DNA from: an uncultured Pyrinomonadaceae bacterium | GTDB lineage: Bacteria > Acidobacteriota > Blastocatellia > Pyrinomonadales > Pyrinomonadaceae | DNA length: 39,566 nucleotides | Assembly: GCA_902805935.1 (NCBI GenBank) | Contig: CADCUR010000033.1 | Location: 1-39,566 of the forward strand | Reading direction: 5' to 3' | Position numbers and translations under genes: made by a program | Notes under the pieces: model-generated | Seen by the model: only the letters and a program-made list of their open reading frames with translations | Told to the model about the DNA's origin: nothing | Databases searched by the model: none | Shown here: positions 9,581 to 18,438 of the stretch, piece after piece | Layout: each line of letters begins with the position of its first letter | How positions within the stretch are numbered: the stretch's first letter is position 1

Positions 9581-11989
9581 ATGGAAATCTTAGCTTCTCT
9601 AAATCCGCAGCAACGCGCTGCCGTCGAGCAAACCGAAGGCGCGCTGCTCGTCCTCGCCGGCGCGGGTTCGGGCAAAACGCGCGTCATCACCTTGCGCATC
9701 GCTTATTTGATCGCCGAAAAAGGCGTGCCGCCGTATAACATTCTCGCCGTCACTTTCACGAACAAAGCGGCGGGCGAAATGCGCGAGCGCGTCAGAACTT
9801 TTCTGCAAGGTCAGGAGCTACAATCGGCGCCGCTGATTTCTACTTTTCACAGTCTCTGCGTCCGCATTTTGCGCCAAGACATCGAGCATCTTTCGGAAGG
9901 CTACACGAAATCTTTCACGATTTACGATACGAGCGATTCGCAGAAAGTCATCAAAGCCTGCGTCAAAGACATCGGAATGGACGAAAAACAGTTATCGGCG
10001 CGCTCGGTTCAATCGGCGATTTCAGCCGCCAAAAATCGCGGCGAAGATTTCGAGTTGTATGCCTCAAACGTCGAATACACGGACGAGCGCAAGGCGGCAA
10101 TCGCCCGCGTTTTCAAAATGTATGAGGAACGCCTGAACAACGCCAACGCGCTCGACTTTGACGATTTGCTGATAAAAACCGTCCGACTCCTGCGCATTTC
10201 CGATGAAGTCCGCGAGAAATACAACAACAAATTCAAATATATTTTGGTTGACGAATATCAGGACACGAACGCCCTGCAATTCGCGCTGATAAACTATTTG
10301 ACCGAAAAGCAGCAGAACATCTGCGTGGTCGGCGACGACGCGCAATCCATCTATGGGTTCCGAGGCGCGGACATCGGCAACATTTTGTCGTTCGAGAAAC
10401 ATTACCCGAACGCGAAAGTGATTATGCTCGAGCAAAATTATCGTTCGACGCAGACGATTCTCGACATCGCCGACGCGATTATCAGTAACAATCAGGGACG
10501 CAAAGAGAAAAAGCTGTGGACGAACAACGCGGGCGGCGAAAAGATTTTTTATTATCAGGCGTATGACGCTGACAACGAAGCCCGCTTTGTCGCCTCGAAA
10601 ATCGAAGACCATCAGCGCAAAAATCCAGACGATAAATTCGCTATTCTTTACCGGACGAACGCGCAGTCGCGCGTATTTGAAGAGGCGCTGCGCCGTCAGC
10701 GCATCGAGTACAACATCGTCGGCGGATTTTCGTTTTACGAGCGCGCCGAAGTCAAAGACGTGATCGCTTATCTGAAACTCGCGCTCAATCCGTTTGATGA
10801 CATCGCCCTGCTTCGGGTCATTAACACGCCGACGCGCGGACTCGGCAAAACTTCTTTGGACGAACTGACGTTTCGCGCCAGAGATTTCGGCACGTCTTTG
10901 TGGGAAACGCTGGCGATTATCACGGACGAAAAATACGAACAACCCAAAAATCTCACGCCGAGGGCTTTGGAAGCACTGCGCGGTTTCAAGAAAATAATCG
11001 AAAAACTTTCAAAACAAGTGAGCGAAGCGGCGCAAACCGACCGTTCGGTTTCCGAAGTCGTCATCGCCGCGATTGAGGACACAGGTTACTCGAAAATGCT
11101 GCGCGAGGAAAACTCCGAAGAAGCGGAAACCCGGCTGGAAAATTTACAGGAACTCGTCAACGCGGCGGTTGATTACGACAAACAGGAAGCGAACGGTCTT
11201 CGGGATTTCATTGATCATTCCGCGCTGTCGAGCGACACGGACAAATACGACCGTAACGCGAGCGTGACTATGATGACCGTCCACGCGGCGAAAGGTTTGG
11301 AATTCCCGATTGTCTTTCTCGTTGGTTTGGAAGACGGAATTTTCCCGCACGCCCGCAGCGTCAACGACCCGAAGGAACTCGAAGAAGAACGCCGTCTGGC
11401 TTACGTCGCCATCACGAGAGCCGAGCGAATTTTATACGTCACGCATTCGATGCGCCGCCGCGTTTACGGCGAGGAAATGGCGGCTGAACCGTCGCAGTTT
11501 TTGAACGAAATGCCGCTCGATTTAATTAAAGATTTATCGCGCGGCGCATCGTGGCTTTCGTTTGCGAAAAGCTCTGCCGTCAAAAACAATAAGTTTGCCG
11601 TCAAAGCGCTGAAAGGCGAAACGGAAGTTGAAAAACCGCGCGCGACTTACGCCGGAAAAACTTATAACAGTTCAGACGCGATTGCCGAATTTTTCAAAAT
11701 GAAAAAAGACGCTCAGCCGTCGGCTGATATCAATCGGGAAGAAAAGCCAAAATCGCTTTCCGGTCTCGACAAATTAAAAGCCGCCGGTTCGCAAAATAAA
11801 ACCTTTGCGTCCGAAAACTCAAATTCGCAAACGCTCGTCGCCGGTTCGCACGTCCGCCACGCGAAATACGGCAAAGGTCTTGTTCTGCGGCGCGAAGGCA
11901 CGGGCGACAACGTAAAATTGACTATCAGTTTTCCCGGTTTCGGGCAAAAGAAACTGATTGAAAAGTTTGCGAATTTAGAAAAAGCGTAA
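9581..11989 (+). CDS. pcrA: UvrD/Rep-family ATP-dependent DNA helicase (PcrA-like)
   Basis: LNPQQRAAVEQTEGALLVLAGAGSGKT, ILVDEYQDTNALQF, VGDDAQSIYGFRGAD, MMTVHAAKGLEFP, C-terminal HAKYGKGLVLRREGTGDNVKLTISFPGFGQKKL. Confidence 0.95.
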   Translation: MEILASLNPQQRAAVEQTEGALLVLAGAGSGKTRVITLRIAYLIAEKGVPPYNILAVTFTNKAAGEMRERVRTFLQGQELQSAPLISTFHSLCVRILRQDIEHLSEGYTKSFTIYDTSDSQKVIKACVKDIGMDEKQLSARSVQSAISAAKNRGEDFELYASNVEYTDERKAAIARVFKMYEERLNNANALDFDDLLIKTVRLLRISDEVREKYNNKFKYILVDEYQDTNALQFALINYLTEKQQNICVVGDDAQSIYGFRGADIGNILSFEKHYPNAKVIMLEQNYRSTQTILDIADAIISNNQGRKEKKLWTNNAGGEKIFYYQAYDADNEARFVASKIEDHQRKNPDDKFAILYRTNAQSRVFEEALRRQRIEYNIVGGFSFYERAEVKDVIAYLKLALNPFDDIALLRVINTPTRGLGKTSLDELTFRARDFGTSLWETLAIITDEKYEQPKNLTPRALEALRGFKKIIEKLSKQVSEAAQTDRSVSEVVIAAIEDTGYSKMLREENSEEAETRLENLQELVNAAVDYDKQEANGLRDFIDHSALSSDTDKYDRNASVTMMTVHAAKGLEFPIVFLVGLEDGIFPHARSVNDPKELEEERRLAYVAITRAERILYVTHSMRRRVYGEEMAAEPSQFLNEMPLDLIKDLSRGASWLSFAKSSAVKNNKFAVKALKGETEVEKPRATYAGKTYNSSDAIAEFFKMKKDAQPSADINREEKPKSLSGLDKLKAAGSQNKTFASENSNSQTLVAGSHVRHAKYGKGLVLRREGTGDNVKLTISFPGFGQKKLIEKFANLEKA

Positions 11990-12007
11990 TTGATTCTTTT
12001 CACGAAA

Positions 12008-13078
12008 ATGCAGATTAAGCAATTTGAGTTAGCTGAAAAAAACAAACTGCTCGCTTTTCTGCAAACGGTTTACGCGGACAATCCGCGAATGAGCGACGCT
12101 TCGTTTTGGGATTGGCATTTTTTAGGTAATCCATACGTCGAAGCGGACAATTTGCCCGTCTGGATTGCAAAGGACGGCGACGAGATTGTCGGACAATTGG
12201 CGGCAACGCCGGTAAAATTACAAATTGGCGAAGCAAAAAAAGACGCCGTCTGGATTCTCGATTTGATTGTGCATTCGGATTATCGAGGAAAAGGTTTAGC
12301 TAAAAAACTCGTCCTTGCCGCCGAAGCATTTTGTCCGATTGGTTTGGGCGTCAATACAAACGAACAAACCGCGCCGCTTCTGCTGCAAAAACTCGGCTGG
12401 ACGATTGTCGGCAAAATTCCGCGTTACAATAAGCTGCTTTTTCCCGGCGAGGCATTGCGCGAAATCTCGCGTGTAAATCCCGCCCGAAAGCTCGTCAATT
12501 TTTGTTACGCGCCGTTGCGACCGCGATTGAAGAAAAACTTTTTCATCGAAAATCGTCGGCTGCGTTTGATTGAAGAACTCGATTCGTCGTTCGACGGTCT
12601 ATGGCGCGAATCCGCGACGCAATGGTCATGCGCGGTTGCCCGCGAGCCGGAAATTTTGCGCTGGCAATATCAACTGCAACCTGGAAAAAAGTTTGACGTT
12701 TTGGGTTTTTATGAAAATGATAAGCTGCTCGGCTACGCGGTTCTTTTCTTTCGCCGCCGCGATGCGTCGGGCGCGTTGCCGAAAGCCGCGATTACCGATT
12801 TGTGCTATCATCCGTCGAAACCGGTTGAAACGATTGATGAATTGCTGCGCGGCGCATTGCAACTCGCGCTCGAACGCCGCGCCGGAACGATTGTGACCGA
12901 TGTCATAGATTCGACGATTGCGGAACGGCTCAAATCTTTCGGCTTCGGGCGCGTGAAAAATCCGCTTCAACTGATGGTCAAATCAAGCGGGCGGCAGGAC
13001 ATTTTATACGATGCGAAAAGTTGGTTTCTGACGCGCGGCGATTCGGACATAAGTATCTTTGAGCATCCAAACGTATAA
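12008..13078 (+). CDS. GNAT-family N-acetyltransferase
   Basis: ILDLIVHSDYRGKGLAKKLVLAAE; ATG at 12008 preferred to the TTG at 11990. Confidence 0.75.
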   Translation: MQIKQFELAEKNKLLAFLQTVYADNPRMSDASFWDWHFLGNPYVEADNLPVWIAKDGDEIVGQLAATPVKLQIGEAKKDAVWILDLIVHSDYRGKGLAKKLVLAAEAFCPIGLGVNTNEQTAPLLLQKLGWTIVGKIPRYNKLLFPGEALREISRVNPARKLVNFCYAPLRPRLKKNFFIENRRLRLIEELDSSFDGLWRESATQWSCAVAREPEILRWQYQLQPGKKFDVLGFYENDKLLGYAVLFFRRRDASGALPKAAITDLCYHPSKPVETIDELLRGALQLALERRAGTIVTDVIDSTIAERLKSFGFGRVKNPLQLMVKSSGRQDILYDAKSWFLTRGDSDISIFEHPNV

Positions 13079-13080
13079 AA

Positions 13081-13139
13081 GTTTCAGGTTTCCGATTTCA
13101 AGTTGAAGTAAAAAATCTGGAACGTGAAACTTGAAACCT
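13081..13139. repeat. Paired inverted heptamer arms
   Basis: GTTTCAG GTTTCCG ATTTCAA GTTGAAG ... GGAACGT GAAACTT GAAACCT, right arm ends 2 bp before the ATG at 13142. Confidence 0.75.
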
Positions 13140-13141
13140 AA

Positions 13142-13852
13142 ATGCAGATTCCCGTTCTCGCCTATCACAAAATTGACGAGCCGACCAGCGACATAAAACT
13201 GCGCGGCGCGTTCACTTCGTCGAAAAATTTCGCCAGGCAAATGCGCTATTTGAAACGGCAGAATTACAAATTTTACACGGCTTCGGGATTGATTGATTTT
13301 TACCTAGAGAACGGCGCGTTTCCGCCGCGAGCGATAACGCTGACGTTTGACGACGGCTGGAAAGATAATTACACGAACGCTTTTCCGATTATGAAAGAAC
13401 TCGGAATCAGAGCGACGATTTTTCTAGTCTCGTCGTGCATCGGCAAGCGGTCGGCGAAAGTGGTCGCCGACGGCGAAGGCGAACGCGAGCATCTCGCGCT
13501 CGAAGACATTTTGGAGATGTCCGAATACGGCATCGAATTCGGCTCGCATACTTTGAACCACAAATTGTTGCACCAAGTTCCCGATGAAGAAGTCGAATTC
13601 GAGGTCACGGAGTCGAAAAAAGAAATCGAAAACCTGCTGCAAAAGCCTTGTCGAGTTTTCGCTTATCCGGCGGGATTCTGCACTGCGGCGGCGCAGAACG
13701 CGGTAAAACGCGCCGGTTACGTCGCCGCTTTTTCGACCGTTTACGGCGACCGGGAAAACGTCAACCTTTACGCTTTGAACAGAATCGAAATTCTGCGGCG
13801 CAACCGGTTTCTTTTTCAATTCGCGCGAACGATTAAGCCGCTGCGCTCGTAA
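13142..13852 (+). CDS. Polysaccharide deacetylase (NodB-type)
   Basis: VLAYHKID, AITLTFDDGWKDNYTNAFPIMKELGIRATIFLV, FGSHTLNHKLL. Confidence 0.9.
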   Translation: MQIPVLAYHKIDEPTSDIKLRGAFTSSKNFARQMRYLKRQNYKFYTASGLIDFYLENGAFPPRAITLTFDDGWKDNYTNAFPIMKELGIRATIFLVSSCIGKRSAKVVADGEGEREHLALEDILEMSEYGIEFGSHTLNHKLLHQVPDEEVEFEVTESKKEIENLLQKPCRVFAYPAGFCTAAAQNAVKRAGYVAAFSTVYGDRENVNLYALNRIEILRRNRFLFQFARTIKPLRS

Positions 13853-13926
13853 GAGAATTGCCAAAGAAGTTTGCGATTTTGTCGGCAGAGCGGAAAATAC
13901 CAGATAGAAATTTGACAGATAAAATT

Positions 13927-14331
13927 ATGAAAAATAAATTTGTTTTTTCGGCGAGTTTAGCGGTTTTATTCATCTCGGTTTTGGGCTGTAGTTTTTACAA
14001 TCCGCTTGAGGGCAGTTCAAATTCGGCGGCGGGCGACAACCGAACGCTGTCGGACAAAGCGATTGATTCGACGGTCGGCGAAAGCAAAATCGGCGTTCCC
14101 GAATGCGACGAGGTATTTAATTTTTTCGCCGACCAAGCGAAATCGCCGGACGATGATTTCGTCACCCGCGCCGCCCGCGAATACGCGCTGAATAAAATCC
14201 GTGAAAGGTTAAAGCAGAGCATCGCGGAACATCAGGGCGACACGGCGGCGATGGCGAGAGAATGCCGCAAGTTTAAGACGGAGTTGGACAAGTTCAAAAC
14301 TGAGCAAGACAGCAAGCAGCAATCCAAATAA
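13927..14331 (+). CDS. Putative lipoprotein
   Basis: MKNKFVFSASLAVLFISVLGCSF lipobox; ATG at 13927 inside ORF 13858..14331. Confidence 0.65.
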   Translation: MKNKFVFSASLAVLFISVLGCSFYNPLEGSSNSAAGDNRTLSDKAIDSTVGESKIGVPECDEVFNFFADQAKSPDDDFVTRAAREYALNKIRERLKQSIAEHQGDTAAMARECRKFKTELDKFKTEQDSKQQSK

Positions 14332-14354
14332 TTTAACTACTTAAAATAGAATCA

Positions 14355-14463
14355 AAAAGGTTTTCGCCCGTCTGCCGCTGCAAATCGAACAGGAACAGTC
14401 CACCATCGCAGAATTAAAAGCCGCCAATCAAAAGATAAAACCTCATCACTCAATGGGCGTTTG
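14355..14463 (+). pseudogene. Possible coiled-coil protein C-terminal remnant
   Basis: In-frame KKVFARLPLQIEQEQSTIAELKAANQKIKPHHSMGV* with no start or upstream ORF. Confidence 0.3.
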
Positions 14464-14481
14464 AAAAAAAGTTTTTTCAAA
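14460..14481. terminator. A/T-rich palindrome, possible terminator
   Basis: TTTGAAAAAA-AG-TTTTTTCAAA. Confidence 0.4.
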
Positions 14482-14519
14482 AATGCGCTTTTTTAAGTTA
14501 TCGCGGTGAAAAATTAATA

Positions 14520-14525
14520 TATAAT
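14520..14525 (+). promoter_or_regulatory. Candidate -10 box for the DUF4139 gene
   Basis: TATAAT in an AT-rich stretch upstream of the leader hairpin; -35 not convincing. Confidence 0.3.
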
Positions 14526-14527
14526 AA

Positions 14528-14565
14528 TTTGCCGGCGACTCAATTCTTTTCCCGCGCCGGGCAAA
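14528..14565 (+). promoter_or_regulatory. 5'-leader hairpin upstream of the DUF4139 gene
   Basis: TTTGCCGGCG ... CGCCGGGCAAA; 10 paired bases with one bulge; 70 nt before the ATG. Confidence 0.4.
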
Positions 14566-14635
14566 CTAAATTTCGTTTGAACTCATCTTTGCCATTGGCT
14601 GACTCGAACTTCAAATCACAAACAGGAAACAAAAA

Positions 14636-17056
14636 ATGCAAATTAGAATCCTTCTCTCTTTAGTATTAGTGTGTTCGTTTTCCGTTCAAGCGCAAATTCG
14701 TTCGGCGAAACGAAACCTGCTTTCGGGACAAACTTCGAGCGCCGAAACGAACCGCGCCGCTGTAAATTCTCTTCCGATTCGGCGCGTTATTCTTTACTCT
14801 AACGGCGTGGCTTACGTCGAACGTCGCGGCGTGGTTTCGGGCGACGCGGAAGTCAATCTGTCGTTTAAGCAATCGCAGGTGGACGACGTTTTGAAATCAA
14901 TGATCGTGCTTGATTTGGGACAAGGCAGAATCGGCGCGGTTTCTTATAATTCGTCTGCGCCGCCGTCGGCGAAAATGGCGGAGATTCCCTTCTCGATTAA
15001 TTCGGTCAGCGACGGCGCGAACGGCGGACTCGCCGGAGTTTTGGCGCAACTGCAAGGCGCGAAAGTATCGGTTGCCGCGAACGGCGGGACTGTAATCGGC
15101 TCGATCTTGACCGTCGAGAAACGCGACGTGCCGGGCGACAAAGATCGTCCGGCGCGCCAAGCGCGATTTCTTGTCGTTGCCGCAGATAACGGTGAAATTT
15201 CAAGTTTCGATTTAAGCGAGGTGCGTTCAGTCAAACTTCTGGAAAACGGCACGGTCAAAGATGTCAACGAATTTGCTAACGCGACCGCTTCGGCAAGGCG
15301 ACGCGATGCGAAAACCATCACCGTAACGAGCGAGGGCGCGGGTCAGCGCGAGATGATCGTCAGCTACACGATTGCCGCGCCGATTTGGAAAACGACTTAC
15401 CGCGTCGTGCTTGACCAGGCGGGCAAACCGTTTTTTCAAGGCTGGGCGATTGTTGATAACGTGAGCGATGAAGATTGGGAAAACGTCAACCTTTCCCTTG
15501 TTTCGGGAACGCCGATTTCTTTTATTCAACCGATTCAGCAGCCGTTCTTTCGGTATCGTCCCGTCGTCCCGATTCCTAATGATTTGAGGCTCACGCCGCA
15601 GATTTACGAAGACGGAATCAGCTCGAACAATTCGCCCGATTCGATTACGGGAACGGTCGTTGACCCGAACGGAGCGATTGTTCCGAACGCGACCATCACG
15701 ATCAGAAACGATTCGACCGGTGCGGAACAACGCATCTCGACCGATTCAAACGGAAACTTTCAAACGGCGCAACTCGGCGCGGGAAATTATACGGTTTCGG
15801 CTTTCGCCAACGGCTTTCAAACTTTAAGAGTCTCAAACGTCCAAGTCGGCGGCGGGCAAACTAATAATCTGCGTCTTTCGCTTCCGGTCGGCGGCGTTTC
15901 GGCAACGGTTGATGTAACAGCCAGGCAAGTGCAAAGTTTACCGATGAACGGCAGAGGTTCCTCGCAAAATCAAATGTCGGCAGGTATGGCTCAAAATAGT
16001 ATGATTATTGACGGCGCGACAACGACTTCGGTCAGCAACGCTTTGACCAGCGGAAACTCCGGCGTGACGACCGCCGCGACCGGCGACGACATCGGCGATT
16101 TGTTTGAATATAAAATCGAGCAACCGGTGACGGTTTTGCGCGACCGTTCGGCGTTGATTCCGATTGTGCAGACGACGATGGACGGCGAGCGCGTTTCGAT
16201 TTACAACGAGACGGTGCGCCGCGACCGACCAATGGGCGGAATGAAGCTCGTCAACACCACGCCGCTCACCTTTGAAGGTGGAAGTCTGACCGTTTTGGAC
16301 GGCAACGCCTACGCGGGCGAGGCTTTGATGGAACGCCTGAAACCGAAAGAACAGCGGTTCATTTCCTTCGCGCTCGATTTGGGAACGAACATCACCATCC
16401 GGCGGGAAGAGGACAGTCTGCCCGCCAAACTCATCAAAATTCTGAACGGCGTGTTCCAGGTTCATTATTTCCGGCAAGAGAAAAAAACCTACATTCTGCA
16501 AAATCAAACCGAACGCCCGCGCGTCGTTTACATCGAACATCCGGTGCGGCAAGGCTGGGAACTTTCCGACGACACGCCGAAGCCCGACATCACGACGCAG
16601 CGTTATTACCGCTTCAAAGTCGAGCTTGCGGCTTTCGATAAAAAAGAAATCAACGTCTCCGAACAACAGGCTTTGATGGACAGTTACGCGCTGACGAATC
16701 TTTCGCGCACAGATTTGGAACTGTTTCTCACGCGCCGATATATCAACGCTGAGACGAAAGCGCGGCTCGAAAAATTGATTGATTTGCGAACGCAGATGAA
16801 TCAAATTGACCAGAAACTGCAAACTTTTGAACAGGAAGCGGATCAAATCGAGGAAGACCAGAAACGTCTGCGCGAAAACATCGAAGCGCTGTCGAAAACG
16901 CCTGAAGCGAAAACGCTGATCGCGCGTTACATCGCAAAAGCCAATGATCAGGAAACGCGCCTCGAAGCAATGGAAAAGGAACGCAAAACGCTCGAAGCCG
17001 AAAAAGAGCGTCTTGAAACAGAACTCGCCAGTGCGATTCGCGCGTTTAATGTTTAA
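14636..17056 (+). CDS. DUF4139 domain protein with an internal carboxypeptidase-regulatory-like / TonB-plug-like segment; signal peptide
   Basis: Signal peptide; VILYSNGVAYVERRGVVSGDAEVNLSF, SYTIAAPIWKTTYRVVLD; internal ITGTVVDPNGAIVPNATITIRNDSTGAEQRISTDSNGNFQTAQLGAGNYTVSA; C-terminal coiled coil. Confidence 0.82.
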   Translation: MQIRILLSLVLVCSFSVQAQIRSAKRNLLSGQTSSAETNRAAVNSLPIRRVILYSNGVAYVERRGVVSGDAEVNLSFKQSQVDDVLKSMIVLDLGQGRIGAVSYNSSAPPSAKMAEIPFSINSVSDGANGGLAGVLAQLQGAKVSVAANGGTVIGSILTVEKRDVPGDKDRPARQARFLVVAADNGEISSFDLSEVRSVKLLENGTVKDVNEFANATASARRRDAKTITVTSEGAGQREMIVSYTIAAPIWKTTYRVVLDQAGKPFFQGWAIVDNVSDEDWENVNLSLVSGTPISFIQPIQQPFFRYRPVVPIPNDLRLTPQIYEDGISSNNSPDSITGTVVDPNGAIVPNATITIRNDSTGAEQRISTDSNGNFQTAQLGAGNYTVSAFANGFQTLRVSNVQVGGGQTNNLRLSLPVGGVSATVDVTARQVQSLPMNGRGSSQNQMSAGMAQNSMIIDGATTTSVSNALTSGNSGVTTAATGDDIGDLFEYKIEQPVTVLRDRSALIPIVQTTMDGERVSIYNETVRRDRPMGGMKLVNTTPLTFEGGSLTVLDGNAYAGEALMERLKPKEQRFISFALDLGTNITIRREEDSLPAKLIKILNGVFQVHYFRQEKKTYILQNQTERPRVVYIEHPVRQGWELSDDTPKPDITTQRYYRFKVELAAFDKKEINVSEQQALMDSYALTNLSRTDLELFLTRRYINAETKARLEKLIDLRTQMNQIDQKLQTFEQEADQIEEDQKRLRENIEALSKTPEAKTLIARYIAKANDQETRLEAMEKERKTLEAEKERLETELASAIRAFNV

Positions 17057-17077
17057 ACTGTCAACTGAAAGAGTTTT

Positions 17078-18421
17078 TCAGACGGCTTCCGATTGCGAAG
17101 TGAAATTAAACGCTTTGAGTTTGAGCGCGGGCAGCAGCGAAGCATTGCCGCTTTCGGAACCGCCGACGCGCTCCGGCGCGCCGACCAGCTCGACGTTGCC
17201 CGGCGCGAGCATTTGGATGATTGATTGGTTAAAGCGAAAATTTTTGACCGGATATTGAATTTTCCCGTTTTCGACGAACCACACGCCGTCGCGCGTCAAG
17301 CCGGTCAAACTCGCCGTGCGCTGGTCGGTCGAGCGGATATACCAGAAACGGCTGATGATCAAACCGCGTTTCATTGAACCGATCATTTCTTCGATCGTCG
17401 AAGTTTTACCGCTCGTCTCCAAAATTGTGTTGACCGGTCCCGGTGTCGGTTCTTTCGACTGCCGCTGCGCCCAGAAGCGCGTGTAAATCAAATTCTCCAG
17501 CCGTCCGTCTTTCACCAAGTAAATTTTCTGCGCCGGAATGCCGCCCTGCGCCGACTGCGAGCCGGGAATCTCCTGGTTCCACGGGTCGCTCAAAACGCTG
17601 ATTCGCTCGTCAAAAATTCGCTCGTTGAGACGAGTTTTGCCGCCCGGCGCGGAATACGGGCTGCGCCCTTCGTCGGCGTTGCGCGCGTTGAATCCGAACG
17701 AAAGATTACCTAGCAGATCGGCGACGGCTTGCGGTTCGAGAACGACCGTGTAGCTGCCCGGCTCAAGCGCGCGCGCGTTTCGTCCTTCGAGCGTTTTGCG
17801 GATAGCTTCGCGCGCGATGCGCATCGTGTCGAGCCGATTGACATCGTAATGACTGCGCAGGAAATAGCCAGAACTCGTGCCGTCCGCTGTTCGCGTCGTC
17901 ACCGAAAGGCTGACTGACGAGGAGCGTTCGTATTCAAAATTTCCGTTTTTGGTCGCCGATGCGCCTGTCTGCGCTCTGGCTTGATGAAAGCCCGCGCCGA
18001 TGACGCCGGATTTTTCGCACTCAGCCAAAATGTCGCCGACGGCTTTGGCGCGGGCGGTCGAAGAAATATTCGCCGTCGCTTCGACGTAGCCGCTGACGGG
18101 TTTGTAAGTTTGCGCTTTCAAAGTCGGCAGGTATTCGCGGTCGAGCGGCGCGAGCCGAGCGAGCTGCTCGGCTTGTTCGACCATCGTCTTCAAACTCGCG
18201 TCGTCTGTATCATTAGTCGAAGACGCGCCGCGTTTTCCCTCGATCCAAACCGTGATGTTTGCGCCGCGTCCCATTCGCTGACCGCTCGTTAAAAAAGCGT
18301 TGCGGGCAAAGCGCAGATGAGAAAGTTTATCGCTGCCGACGCTCACGCTCGCGTCGTCGGCTTTGACCATCGAAAGTAACTTGTCGGTGATCGCTTTAGC
18401 TTCTTGTTCGGTTAATAACAT
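17078..18421 (-). CDS. TldE/PmbA-like subunit of the TldD/TldE protease family
   Basis: VLEPQAVADLLG, SLTGLTRDGVWFVENGKIQYPVKNFRFNQSI. Confidence 0.85.
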   Translation of the reverse strand: MLLTEQEAKAITDKLLSMVKADDASVSVGSDKLSHLRFARNAFLTSGQRMGRGANITVWIEGKRGASSTNDTDDASLKTMVEQAEQLARLAPLDREYLPTLKAQTYKPVSGYVEATANISSTARAKAVGDILAECEKSGVIGAGFHQARAQTGASATKNGNFEYERSSSVSLSVTTRTADGTSSGYFLRSHYDVNRLDTMRIAREAIRKTLEGRNARALEPGSYTVVLEPQAVADLLGNLSFGFNARNADEGRSPYSAPGGKTRLNERIFDERISVLSDPWNQEIPGSQSAQGGIPAQKIYLVKDGRLENLIYTRFWAQRQSKEPTPGPVNTILETSGKTSTIEEMIGSMKRGLIISRFWYIRSTDQRTASLTGLTRDGVWFVENGKIQYPVKNFRFNQSIIQMLAPGNVELVGAPERVGGSESGNASLLPALKLKAFNFTSQSEAV

Positions 18422-18438
18422 TTCTTACAATCCTCTTT

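Noticed and set aside
10064-10942. 292-aa minus-strand ORF opposite pcrA
   Set aside because: Antisense shadow of a well-supported helicase gene; sequence is low-information and Arg/Val/Phe-rich, typical of reverse-frame translation.
15938-16846. 302-aa minus-strand ORF opposite the DUF4139 gene
   Set aside because: Antisense shadow; no recognisable domain and it lies fully inside a supported CDS.
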